64,000 nt of DNA, taken from assembly GCF_019599465.1 (NCBI RefSeq), contig NZ_RKLR01000008.1:1-64000 (forward strand). The letters run 5' to 3'. Numbering within the stretch: position 1 is the first letter of the stretch; each line of letters starts with the position of its first letter. Positions 1 through 8,171 of this stretch are shown here, one piece after another. The notes under the pieces are model-generated. The model was given only the letters and a program-made list of their open reading frames with translations, had not been told where the DNA came from and did no database searches. Source of the stretch: Haloarcula rubra. GTDB taxonomy: Archaea; Halobacteriota; Halobacteria; Halobacteriales; Haloarculaceae. The translations under genes and the position numbers were made by a program.

Positions 1-1396
1 CCGTGAATCGGGCTGGAATACCGAGTGTCCGAAGCATGGTCGCCATAGCAGTCGCGTAATAGACGCAATAGCCTCGTTCCATCTCGAAAATGAATCTGTC
101 TGCGATATTGCCGTCGGGGCGTGTGATGTCCAGCGAGTACTGCTTGTTTCGTTCCAGCCACTGCTCGATTGCAGCTGCCTTGTCGAACCACGTGTCAGCA
201 TCGGCCGTGAGTTCGGCGGAGAGGCGGCCGACACGTTCGGGCGTACTGGTCGGCAGTTGGAGGTAGCGATTTCGAATGGGATCAGGGATGTCTTCGTCCG
301 CGTTTCGGAGCTGGGACGTTGTCCACTGCGGACGTTCACTGGTAACCGAATAGGCCTCTCCGTCCGAAAGAGATCGCGTCGGTTGGAGCCCCCCGAGATC
401 GGTCACGCGCGTCCGTTGGGCAATGTCAGTTCCGACGCGGACGGGTTTCCACGCGGCTGGCATCGTGTTGACCGCTGCAGCCGCTTCGAAGGTTTGTTCG
501 AGCGTTTGGGTCTCGCCGGGTGGTGTAGGCAAAGGTCCGGAATACGTCGTCGTCTCGCCAGAGCGTACCCAACTCCCACCGGTGAAGCGATCGTACGCAG
601 CGACGTGCCAGAACGCCGGTCTATCAGCTGTGACGGTGAACCGAACCTCCGGTGATAGAGAGATACCTCCCAGAATGCCCACCCGGTCGGGAGCGTTGAT
701 GAGACTCCCCTCGAGGGTCGGTGTCTGCGACGAACCAGATAATCCTGAAACAGGAGAATCGGATGGAGAGGTCGTCAGTCGAGCAGTCACTGGTAAAGCG
801 AGACGTGACACCACGATCACGGCTGTGAGTACGAGCCCGATCTCCCGTATCTGTGGCCACGACGCTCCCGCGCGATCGAGCGAACCGAACCCGAGGACGC
901 CCATCGCACCCGCCACTCCAACAAGTGTGAGCGCCTCACTCGCATCGCCCGTGAGCACAAAGAACAGCAGTGTGAGACCGCCAACCCAAGCAGCCAGATC
1001 ATATCGATGTCGGACCAATAAATACCACGTCCCGAACACCGGTGCGGGGGCAATTGCAATCGCCCACAGATCCGCTCGGACGATCTGCAACACCGATAGC
1101 TCACCCAGGACGAGTACCACCAAATCCGAGAGGAGTCGAAAGGAGAGAAGCGCGACATACGCGTTGGGAATCGCCCAGAGATAGCCACCCAGTCCGAGGA
1201 CGAACAGGAACACTCCAACTCCGAGACCGATTTTAGCTGGAAGGACACGTGCTGCAATCGTGCCCACGCCGAAGGCACTCGCGACAGCGAGCACGAGCCA
1301 GCCCACACCACCGACGACATCGGTGATATGATACAGGGGACTCAAGAACGACCCTATCAACACGAGTCCGGCGAGGAGCGTGAGTCGACGGGCCAC
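1..1396 (-). CDS. Transglutaminase-like membrane protein (3' part cut by window edge)
   Basis: The minus strand is open from about 1396 through the left edge (about 465 codons visible). The first third is hydrophobic, with several membrane segments (first one LVLIGSFLSPLYHI). A soluble region follows and ends in RGYCVYYATAMATMLRTLGI, the typical active-site cysteine region of the transglutaminase-like (TGc) fold. This matches the haloarchaeal DUF3488/transglutaminase family, probably membrane-anchored with the TGc domain outside or in a loop; the substrate is unknown. The catalytic His and Asp would lie outside the window. I chose a GTG at 1396 because an in-frame stop lies 30 bases upstream. 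However, ATG at 1473 opens a different frame (MSTRFSTDRWAEL) that looks like a natural N-terminus, so a one-base frameshift near 1395 is possible. Confidence 0.75.
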   Translation of the reverse strand, partial: MARRLTLLAGLVLIGSFLSPLYHITDVVGGVGWLVLAVASAFGVGTIAARVLPAKIGLGVGVFLFVLGLGGYLWAIPNAYVALLSFRLLSDLVVLVLGELSVLQIVRADLWAIAIAPAPVFGTWYLLVRHRYDLAAWVGGLTLLFFVLTGDASEALTLVGVAGAMGVLGFGSLDRAGASWPQIREIGLVLTAVIVVSRLALPVTARLTTSPSDSPVSGLSGSSQTPTLEGSLINAPDRVGILGGISLSPEVRFTVTADRPAFWHVAAYDRFTGGSWVRSGETTTYSGPLPTPPGETQTLEQTFEAAAAVNTMPAAWKPVRVGTDIAQRTRVTDLGGLQPTRSLSDGEAYSVTSERPQWTTSQLRNADEDIPDPIRNRYLQLPTSTPERVGRLSAELTADADTWFDKAAAIEQWLERNKQYSLDITRPDGNIADRFIFEMERGYCVYYATAMATMLRTLGIPARFT

Positions 1397-1655
1397 ACAG
1401 ACACCGCTTGCGCTTCTTTCTCAGTGCCAGTGACAAGCTCAGCCCAGCGGTCAGTGGAGAATCTCGTGCTCATGAGCGATTTCGTGTTGGCATCGTGTGT
1501 AGTGGGCAGAACGGCGACAGCCAGTTGAATCTCTGCTACCCTGTACCAAGGAAACCTCGGCGCATTAATGCCGTGATCGAGAGGCACAAAAGCGGACTTC
1601 ACGGGAAACAGAACCCGTGGTCGTAGCAGGTTCGTTCCTCACCGGACGATGGCGG

Positions 1656-2603
1656 CTACCGCTCGGGTTCGATGTAAACTTTCGTGATGCTCGGTTGTCG
1701 TTCCATGATCGCATCCTCCATCTCAGTGATTCGGGTGTCCATCTCGACCGTGTCTAGGTTCGGCGTGAAGCTGACGTCGGCAGTGAGAACCGCCTTCTCT
1801 GGGCCGAAATACACCGTCCGAAAATCGTCAATATGCTCGACGCCAGCAGTCGATCGGATAATTTCTTGGAGTGGTTGCTCGTCCGCTTCGGGGAGACTCT
1901 CGCCCAGCAAGAGCCGCTTGTTCTCCCACGCCAACGCGATCGCAAACCCCATCAGCATGAGCCCGATGAGGAAGGACGCGACAGCATCGAAGATCGGATT
2001 TCCAGTCTGTCGTGAGAGGAAGACCCCAAACAGGGCAAGCCCGGCACCGGCCATTGCAATCGTGTCCTCCGTGAACGCGGTGAGCGTCGTTACGTCGCTG
2101 GTCTTTTGAAACGCTTCCCAGAGACTTTCCCAGTCATTTTCCTGCATCTGTCGGGTGAGACCAGCGTAGGCCTTCCGGAGCGCGAAGAACTCGAAGAGAA
2201 TCGCACCTAGCAGGACGCTGTAGTTGACGAACACGGCGTCAAAGCTGATCGTCGTAAACGGTATCGTCGCTGTTCCGGTGCCCGGTGAGTGTGGGTTGAT
2301 GATCGCCTCGAAGCCCTGTTTGGCCGACTCCCAGCCAGCGATACCGAACAGGAGTACCGATACCAGAAACGAGTAGAAGAACTGCGCTTTCCCGTATCCG
2401 AATGGATGGGCTCGATCCGCCGTCCTCTCGCTATACCGGATTCCGACGAGGAGGAATACCTGGTTGCCCGTATCGGAAATGGAGTGATACGTCTCCGACA
2501 ACATGGCCGGGCTCCCTGTTAGTGTGAACCCGATGAATTTCAAAACCGCAATAGCGGCGTTCGCGACAAGCGCGGCGATGACGACGGATTTACTGCTTGC
2601 CAT
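1656..2603 (-). CDS. CDF-family divalent cation transporter
   Basis: A 315-residue membrane protein of the cation diffusion facilitator family, which exports Zn, Cd, Mn or Fe ions in exchange for protons. The order of parts is typical: TM1-TM2 with H40-S-I-S-D44, the loop motif HPFGYGKAQFF, further membrane segments to about residue 230, then a soluble C-terminal domain of about 80 residues ending in KVYIEPER. Metal specificity cannot be assigned from sequence. Length and order are normal and the gene is intact. It is divergent from the DUF420 gene at 2776, with 172 bases between them that must hold both promoters. Confidence 0.85.
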   Translation of the reverse strand: MASSKSVVIAALVANAAIAVLKFIGFTLTGSPAMLSETYHSISDTGNQVFLLVGIRYSERTADRAHPFGYGKAQFFYSFLVSVLLFGIAGWESAKQGFEAIINPHSPGTGTATIPFTTISFDAVFVNYSVLLGAILFEFFALRKAYAGLTRQMQENDWESLWEAFQKTSDVTTLTAFTEDTIAMAGAGLALFGVFLSRQTGNPIFDAVASFLIGLMLMGFAIALAWENKRLLLGESLPEADEQPLQEIIRSTAGVEHIDDFRTVYFGPEKAVLTADVSFTPNLDTVEMDTRITEMEDAIMERQPSITKVYIEPER

Positions 2604-2775
2604 TATCGGGTGGAACCTCCGGAATCCACAAATGCCTGCCGGCTCAAAAGAGGTCTACCCGAATCCGAGACTGCGAACCGCAGTGATAGCCGTTCCTCAA
2701 TCCTATCTTCTCACCATTCACAAACAGTCAAGAACCCACCGTAAAACCATTCACCCTCCACTGTGATGGACCACC

Positions 2776-3396
2776 ATGGCGATTGCTGAGACCGTTCGGA
2801 AGCGCACACGCACCCATCCGCGCGTGGTGACGGCTGTACTGAGTATAATCGGCTACGTGGTCGTCATCGGATCGTTCGTCGGGCTTGTCCCGTTCCCCGA
2901 ACTGGGGCGTGACACGGTAATCCTGTTCGGTGACCTTATCGCGGTCATCAACACGGCCGCGCTCACCGCGCTCATCACTGGCTGGCTGTTCATCAGGCGC
3001 GGTGACGTCCAGAAACACAAGTGGTCGATGCTCACATCGTTCGCGCTTATCCTGCTCTTCCTCGTCGTTTACATCTGGAAGCAGGCCGGCGGGTTTACGA
3101 AAGAGTTCGTCGTCAGCCAGGGCCAGTTCCTCGCGGAGTTCGCCACACTCATCACGTATGCGTACTGGGGGATGCTAGCGGTGCATATCCTACTCTCGAT
3201 TGTCGCCGTCCCGGTGGTGTTGCACGCCGTCGTCCTCGGACTCAGCTATTCCCCGGCCGAACTCGGTGACACCATCCACCCACGCGTCGGGAAGGCAGCC
3301 GTCGCGGCGTGGTCCGTGAGCCTCGCGCTGGGCATTGGTACCTACCTGATGTTGAACCACATCTACGGATGGGAAGGGCTTCGCCTCGCCGGATAG
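2776..3396 (+). CDS. DUF420-family membrane protein (CtaM-like)
   Basis: A 206-residue protein with about six hydrophobic segments (for example residues 17-40, 48-70, 84-102 and 120-150). It has the pattern of the DUF420 family, whose bacterial member CtaM (YozB) is needed for maturation of haem-copper oxidases. The family link rests on overall shape, the HKWSML segment after TM3 and the C-terminal LMLNHIYGW. A role in respiratory oxidase assembly is inferred from the family; no oxidase gene lies next to it, though a cox-cluster-type small protein lies at 11698. The start is the first ATG. No clear Shine-Dalgarno site is seen, consistent with a leaderless transcript. Confidence 0.75.
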   Translation: MAIAETVRKRTRTHPRVVTAVLSIIGYVVVIGSFVGLVPFPELGRDTVILFGDLIAVINTAALTALITGWLFIRRGDVQKHKWSMLTSFALILLFLVVYIWKQAGGFTKEFVVSQGQFLAEFATLITYAYWGMLAVHILLSIVAVPVVLHAVVLGLSYSPAELGDTIHPRVGKAAVAAWSVSLALGIGTYLMLNHIYGWEGLRLAG

Positions 3397-3485
3397 GTGG
3401 ATTCTACTGGTTCGTGAGACACCCCCGGAGTGAAACACACCCCGCGAGCGAATATCCTTAGTGGGTCCGAACGGACATACCCATT

Positions 3486-3983
3486 ATGACCGAACAGCCA
3501 GGTTCTGGTCACGAGCCAGAACACGGGAGAGCGGAACCTGGGGAGATCCTCGCACCATCTCCGATGTTAGCTCTCATCGCGTTCGTCGTCGGTATCGGTC
3601 TCGATCGAATCGCACATATTGGAACCGTCATCCAGCCATGGAACCTCCCGATCGGTGGGCTGTTGGTCATCGTGGGCGTTGCCCTGTTCGTCGGTGCGAT
3701 CCTTGCGATGCGACGCATCGAGACGACGCCAGCCCACGACGACGAATCACCGGAACTCCTCACCGAAGGCGTGTTCCGATACAGCCGGAACCCGATATAC
3801 CTCGGCCAGAGCCTAGCGTACGTCGGAGCAAGCCTGCTTTTCGACACGCTGTGGCCACTGGTGACGCTCGTGCCTCTTCTCTGGTATCTTGACCGAGTCA
3901 TCGAACGAGAGGAGGCGTATCTCGAAGCAACATTCGGCAATGAGTTCCACCAGTACCACGACAGCGTTCGCCGGTGGCTCTGA
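3486..3983 (+). CDS. ICMT/PEMT-family membrane methyltransferase
   Basis: A 165-residue integral membrane protein. After two N-terminal membrane segments comes the family signature GVFRYSRNPIYLGQSLAYVG (G-x-[FY]-x-x-[ST]-R-N-P-x-Y), then a C-terminal E-R-E-E-A-Y-L-E-x-x-F-G-x-E-(F/Y)-x-x-Y. Together these form the SAM-binding site of isoprenylcysteine carboxyl methyltransferase and phospholipid methyltransferases. The enzyme probably methylates a lipid or a membrane-bound thiol, oxygen or nitrogen group; the substrate cannot be told. It follows the DUF420 gene on the same strand after 89 bases and may be cotranscribed. Confidence 0.8.
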   Translation: MTEQPGSGHEPEHGRAEPGEILAPSPMLALIAFVVGIGLDRIAHIGTVIQPWNLPIGGLLVIVGVALFVGAILAMRRIETTPAHDDESPELLTEGVFRYSRNPIYLGQSLAYVGASLLFDTLWPLVTLVPLLWYLDRVIEREEAYLEATFGNEFHQYHDSVRRWL

Positions 3984-4009
3984 GGCTGGTAGTCGAATGA
4001 TCAGACCTG

Positions 4010-4537
4010 CTAGTCGGCCCAGTCAGTGAGATCCAGCTGCATAAAAATCGCATCGTCGTGATACTGTTCGGGGAGTCGCGTCTCCGGGTATGGCCCCGTG
4101 CGCTCGAAGCCGAGCGAGTCGTACAGCGCGTGCGCTGCATCGCTCCACGGCGGCGTGGTAAGAGCGAGAGTCCCGTAGCCACGTCCGGCGGCCACATCAA
4201 CGACGGTCTCTGTGAGGGCCTGTCCGAGTCCATGACCTCGGTGAGCGGGCCGAACGTACAGCCGCTTGAGTTCGGCCTTGTCGTCGGCCACGCCGTAGAA
4301 GAGGACACACCCGGCCGGGGTATCTCCTCGAAAGGCGAGCCAGCCGAGACAAGCCATCGCGGGATCAAGTACGTCCCGAAGGTCGGAGTCGACGCGCGCG
4401 TCGGCGTCGTAGGACACCCTTGTCTCGCGGCCGACCACCGTCTCCATCCACCTGTGATACTCGGCCAAGAGCCCTTCGAGAAGGGATCGGTGAGCGTCCA
4501 CGTCGACGCGTACAACCGATGTTGCTGGCTCGCTCAT
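4010..4537 (-). CDS. GNAT-family N-acetyltransferase
   Basis: A 175-residue protein. The acetyl-CoA loop is clear in LYVRPAHRGHGLGQALTETV (R/Q-x-x-G-x-G/A pattern), preceded by the beta strand CVLFYGVADDKAELKRLYV and followed by ALYDSLGFERTGPYPE, the usual C-terminal half of the fold. It should transfer an acetyl group from acetyl-CoA to an amine; the substrate is unknown. I use ATG 4537 (MSEPATSV) rather than the upstream ATG at 4588, whose first 17 residues are not typical. It is convergent with the ICMT-like gene, with 26 bases between stops. Confidence 0.85.
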   Translation of the reverse strand: MSEPATSVVRVDVDAHRSLLEGLLAEYHRWMETVVGRETRVSYDADARVDSDLRDVLDPAMACLGWLAFRGDTPAGCVLFYGVADDKAELKRLYVRPAHRGHGLGQALTETVVDVAAGRGYGTLALTTPPWSDAAHALYDSLGFERTGPYPETRLPEQYHDDAIFMQLDLTDWAD

Positions 4538-4697
4538 ATCGATAGGACTCAGGGGACAGACTTGAGAACATGGGGTCTCGAACGTCACTGACCAAGCATC
4601 CGAAAAGAATAGGAGGAGCGAGTCGGTATCAAGAGTACGAGGGTCAGAGTGTCACATCTCACATCTCCCTGCTGCAGGACGTGAAAATTGGAAATCC

Positions 4698-5711
4698 ATG
4701 ACATCATCAGTATCGAATCACATAGAGGCCCGGCTACCACCGACGGGCACGGTTTCGTGGTGGCTCCTGTATCTGCTCGCGCCGGTTAGCCTCGTCGGCC
4801 TCGGTCTCGCACTGGTCCCCGAACTCGTCTACGACCGATACATCTGGCAGTACCTCTGGGGGCCGGTCGTTGCGGACGGCGCCGGCGAACCGGTGACTCA
4901 CGAGGGGATTCGTGCAGTCAAGGGCTACAACCCGGTGAACACGATTACTTACGTGACGATCATGCTGTACGCGCTCCCAGGCGTGCGGGAGTTCTTCACT
5001 GCGTTCGATATCGACCTCGACGTCGGTCTCGCATACGGACTCGCCCCGATACTCGTTGCCGGAGGGGTGATGCGCGCACTTGAAGATGCGGAGCTATTGT
5101 TCCGGCCACTCAACTTGCTGTTCATCACCCCACCGATCTACTTCACCGTCGCTGCGATCACCACCGCCGCACTCCTTATCGGGGTTCTTCTCCGTCAGCA
5201 CTTCGACAGCGAACACGCCGTTCCACTCGCGTGTGGAACCGTCGGGACCGTCTGGTCGATTGCCGGGGTCGTGGTCGCCCTCTCGTTCGGTCTCGGGTCG
5301 GGACGACCCTTCCGCCCACTCGTTCCGGTAGCGACCGTCGGGATCGCCGCGCTCTTCGTCGCCGGGTTCTATCTTACAGGTGACCGCTTGGACCGTCGCT
5401 ACCTCCAGCACCCACTAACGCTACTGCTCGTGTTCGGCTAGATGCTCGACGCCGCCCAGAACCTGCTCGGCGTCACCTTCTTCGGATACACGCCGAAGCT
5501 GTTCATCACCCAAGTCGTCTACGAGGCGACCAACTTCTCCGGATCGACGTTCCTGCTCAAGTTCGCAGCGGTCGCGCTGATCGTTTGGACCATCGGCTCC
5601 GGAGACGAGGACCTCACGTCCCGCTGGAGCTGGATCATCCTCTTCGTTGCGACCGCTGTCGGGCTCCCGCAGGGTGTCCGTGGAATGCTGCGGGTAACTA
5701 TGGGGGTGTGA
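4698..5711 (+). pseudogene. DUF63-family membrane protein interrupted by an in-frame TAG
   Basis: Reading frame 4698-5441 (247 codons) ends with TAG at 5439-5441. The same frame continues at once as MLDAAQNLLGVTFFGYTPKL for another 89 codons to 5711. Joined, the two parts make a complete DUF63-type membrane protein of about 337 residues with about 8-9 hydrophobic segments. A single C-to-T change in a CAG (Gln) codon would create this stop. The function of DUF63 is unknown; it is a common haloarchaeal membrane family. Either the gene is recently inactivated or the stop is a sequencing error. Amber read-through is unlikely without pyrrolysine genes, and none are seen here. Confidence 0.8.
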
Positions 5712-5975
5712 GATTCTGGATACGGTACCGGCCGATGGACCGCCCGAAAATGGTGTGAAGAGAACCGGAGGAATCGATGGTGGACTGGCACTTGTGGGAG
5801 CCTTGGCCGCCTTTGACCGAAACAACTGTTGCGTGACGAAACGAACTTGGACAGTGTTTCACACGCATATAGCTGTGAAAACCTTGACTCAGAGGAAGAT
5901 GGTGCCCGAAACGAAATGGCTTCCATCCCACCATTTAGGAGGGACACTATTCAACTACTGCATAACACAAGAGAG

Positions 5976-6215
5976 ATGATATCAATAGACATTACCAGCA
6001 AGCGGCGCTTAGCATTCGTTCTGTTCGGAGCGTTCATCCTCACGGGGTTGATCGACAATACGTTGACCAAGATGGGTTACGAAATGCTCGCAACCGGTGT
6101 CTGGATACTCGGATATGGACAGATCGTCTTGATCATCTGGTACGTTTGGATACGGCCGTTAGATCTGTCGGGGCCCGAAACAACCGAGGTCGCTGACCCG
6201 GAGGACCCCGAGTAA
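5976..6215 (+). CDS. Small two-TM membrane protein, function unknown
   Basis: A 79-residue protein starting at ATG 5976 (MISIDITSKRRLAFVLFGAF). Two hydrophobic segments (about residues 11-28 and 38-60) are followed by an acidic tail ending in ADPEDPE, which is typical of small haloarchaeal membrane proteins. I chose this start because the upstream 49 codons of the same frame are polar and unlike a protein N-terminus. The 264 bases between this gene and the broken DUF63 gene show no other gene. No family is recognised. Confidence 0.55.
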   Translation: MISIDITSKRRLAFVLFGAFILTGLIDNTLTKMGYEMLATGVWILGYGQIVLIIWYVWIRPLDLSGPETTEVADPEDPE

Positions 6216-6305
6216 TGTCCGCACCGAATCGGTGAGGATGACACTTGGTGAAGAGGGGATCATTCCGGTAAAGGTATTACAGATGCGTGGAAACGATCCT
6301 CGTGT

Positions 6306-7172
6306 ATGAGCGAGAGCGATTATGCTAAGGACGTACTCGTCTCGGCCGACTGGGTCGAGGAGCATCTTGATGAGTTCCAGAGTGACGACCCCGAGTATCG
6401 TCTCGTAGAGGTCGACGTGGACACGGAGGCATACGACGAGGCGCACGCACCCGGCGCAATCGGCTTCAACTGGGAGACCCAACTGCAGGACCAGACCCAG
6501 CGAGACATCCTCACGAAGGACGACTTCGAGGACCTGATGGGCAGCCACGGCATCACCGATGACTCGACGGTCGTGCTCTACGGTGACAACTCCAACTGGT
6601 TCGCCGCCTACACGTACTGGCAGTTCAAATACTACGGCCACGACGACGTGAAGCTCATGGACGGCGGGCGCGACTACTGGCTCGACAACGACTATCCGAC
6701 GACCGACGACGTCCCAGAATCCTCCGCCGTCGAGTACAACGCGTCCGGCCCCCGCGAGTCCATCCGCGCCTACCGTGAGGACGTCGAGAACGCCATCGAC
6801 CGCGGTCTCCCACTCGTCGACGTCCGCTCGCCCGAGGAGTTCTCCGGCGAGATCCTCGCACCCCCGGGACTGCAAGAGACCGCTCAGCGCGGCGGCCACA
6901 TCCCCGGCGCACAGAACATCTCGTGGGCAGCAGTCACCAACGACGACGGCACGTTCAAAAGCCATGGCGAGATCGAGGAACTGTATGCCAAGGAGGGCAT
7001 CGACGGCGAGGGGACGACTATCGCCTACTGCCGCATCGGCGAGCGCTCTTCAGTCGCATGGTTCGCGCTCCACGAACTGCTCGGCTACGAAGACACCATC
7101 AACTACGACGGCTCCTGGACCGAGTGGGGCAACCTCGTCGGGGCGCCTGTCGAGAAAGGCGAAGCGGATTAG
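6306..7172 (+). CDS. Two-domain rhodanese: thiosulfate sulfurtransferase
   Basis: A 288-residue cytosolic enzyme that should move sulfur from thiosulfate to an acceptor such as cyanide or a thiol. It has two rhodanese domains. The N-terminal one (about 1-140, VLYGDNSNWFAAYTYWQFKY) has asparagine in place of the active cysteine. The C-terminal one (about 150-280) has PLVDVRSPEEFSGE and the active-site loop C242-R-I-G-E-R, the form usual in thiosulfate sulfurtransferases. HxPGAxNxxW occurs in both halves. Length and order are normal. It stands alone, and the start ATG fits a leaderless transcript. Confidence 0.9.
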   Translation: MSESDYAKDVLVSADWVEEHLDEFQSDDPEYRLVEVDVDTEAYDEAHAPGAIGFNWETQLQDQTQRDILTKDDFEDLMGSHGITDDSTVVLYGDNSNWFAAYTYWQFKYYGHDDVKLMDGGRDYWLDNDYPTTDDVPESSAVEYNASGPRESIRAYREDVENAIDRGLPLVDVRSPEEFSGEILAPPGLQETAQRGGHIPGAQNISWAAVTNDDGTFKSHGEIEELYAKEGIDGEGTTIAYCRIGERSSVAWFALHELLGYEDTINYDGSWTEWGNLVGAPVEKGEAD

Positions 7173-7245
7173 TCTCCGATATTCGCACGTAGGGCGACCG
7201 TTGAGGCACGTTTGATCTCTTTTCGTGGTTCTATCGATGTGAGAA

Positions 7246-7926
7246 CTACCACTCGACATCGAGCTCACGATCGCGGAACAGCGGGTTTCTGACGACCTCG
7301 AAGGTTCGATCTGTTGCCTCTGGCGTATCGAGAGCTGCGACCATCAACCGTGCCACATCCCGGCAGGAGACGATTCCCCACAAGCCGGTACCCGCGTCGG
7401 CAACTTGCACGTCTCCAGTGGCCCAGTTCCCTACAAGGACACCTGGACGGAAAATCGTATACTCGAGTTCGGATTTCCGAATCGCACGCTCGGCCCCCGT
7501 CTTCGCCTTGATAACGGGACGGATGAACACCCGGAACGCGCGGGCCATGATACTCCCGCGGTCCTCGTCGACTCCCAGGGACGATTCCATGACGAACGTC
7601 TTGACGTCGGCATCAACCGATGCGTCGACGAGGTTGACGTTCCCACGACCGTCGACGAACTCGTCCGCGAAGAGTACCTTGGATGGATGCGTACCGACAG
7701 CAGTCAGCACAGCATCGACGTTTTCAACGGCCTGCGTTATGTCGTCCCGATTCAGGAGATTACCGACGACAACTTCGTCGGCGCCCAAGCGACGTAACCG
7801 TTCGACTTTCTCCCGAGAACGTGTGAGTGCCCGCACAGTGATGTCAGTTTCCGCCAAGATAGTCAGTACTTCTCGACCAGTATCGCCGCTCGCCCCAGCC
7901 AGAAGGACAGCATCGTGTTCGCTCAT
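7246..7926 (-). CDS. NAD(P)-binding, NmrA/atypical SDR-like protein
   Basis: A 226-residue Rossmann-fold protein. The nucleotide-binding loop is LAGASGDTGREVL at about residues 8-20 (G-A-x-G-x-x-G). After it come VRALTRSREKVERL, an acidic strand pair and TVFRPGVLVG-like text (YTIFRPGVL), as in atypical short-chain dehydrogenases of the NAD(P)H-binding group. The YxxxK catalytic pair is not evident, so it may be a redox sensor rather than an enzyme. I use ATG 7926 (MSEHDAVLLAGA) because it begins exactly at the first beta strand; an ATG at 7968 adds 14 basic, atypical residues. Confidence 0.8.
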   Translation of the reverse strand: MSEHDAVLLAGASGDTGREVLTILAETDITVRALTRSREKVERLRRLGADEVVVGNLLNRDDITQAVENVDAVLTAVGTHPSKVLFADEFVDGRGNVNLVDASVDADVKTFVMESSLGVDEDRGSIMARAFRVFIRPVIKAKTGAERAIRKSELEYTIFRPGVLVGNWATGDVQVADAGTGLWGIVSCRDVARLMVAALDTPEATDRTFEVVRNPLFRDRELDVEW

Positions 7927-8171
7927 TGTCCGATCCATACGCGGGGGGAGCCTAAGTCTTTCAACCATCCCAACGAATTTCCCCCTCGAACGTCATTTGT
8001 CCCCTAAGACCGTCTGTATGTGGTGCGAATGGAAATCTAAAGATGGCGAGATCCTAACAAAAATCGCAATCCGATGAATTGTCTGATACCAGTCCGGGAA
8101 GTTCTCTGTAGCGCCTTATTCGGGATATTTATAAATGATCCACAACCAGATTATTGCAGAGGCACTGACTA

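Noticed and set aside
257-1320. Several long plus- and minus-strand frames such as 423-1184 (+) and 817-1320 (-)
   Set aside because: They are shadows of the transglutaminase-like gene on the minus strand. Their composition is Arg/Ser/Pro-rich and no domain is seen.
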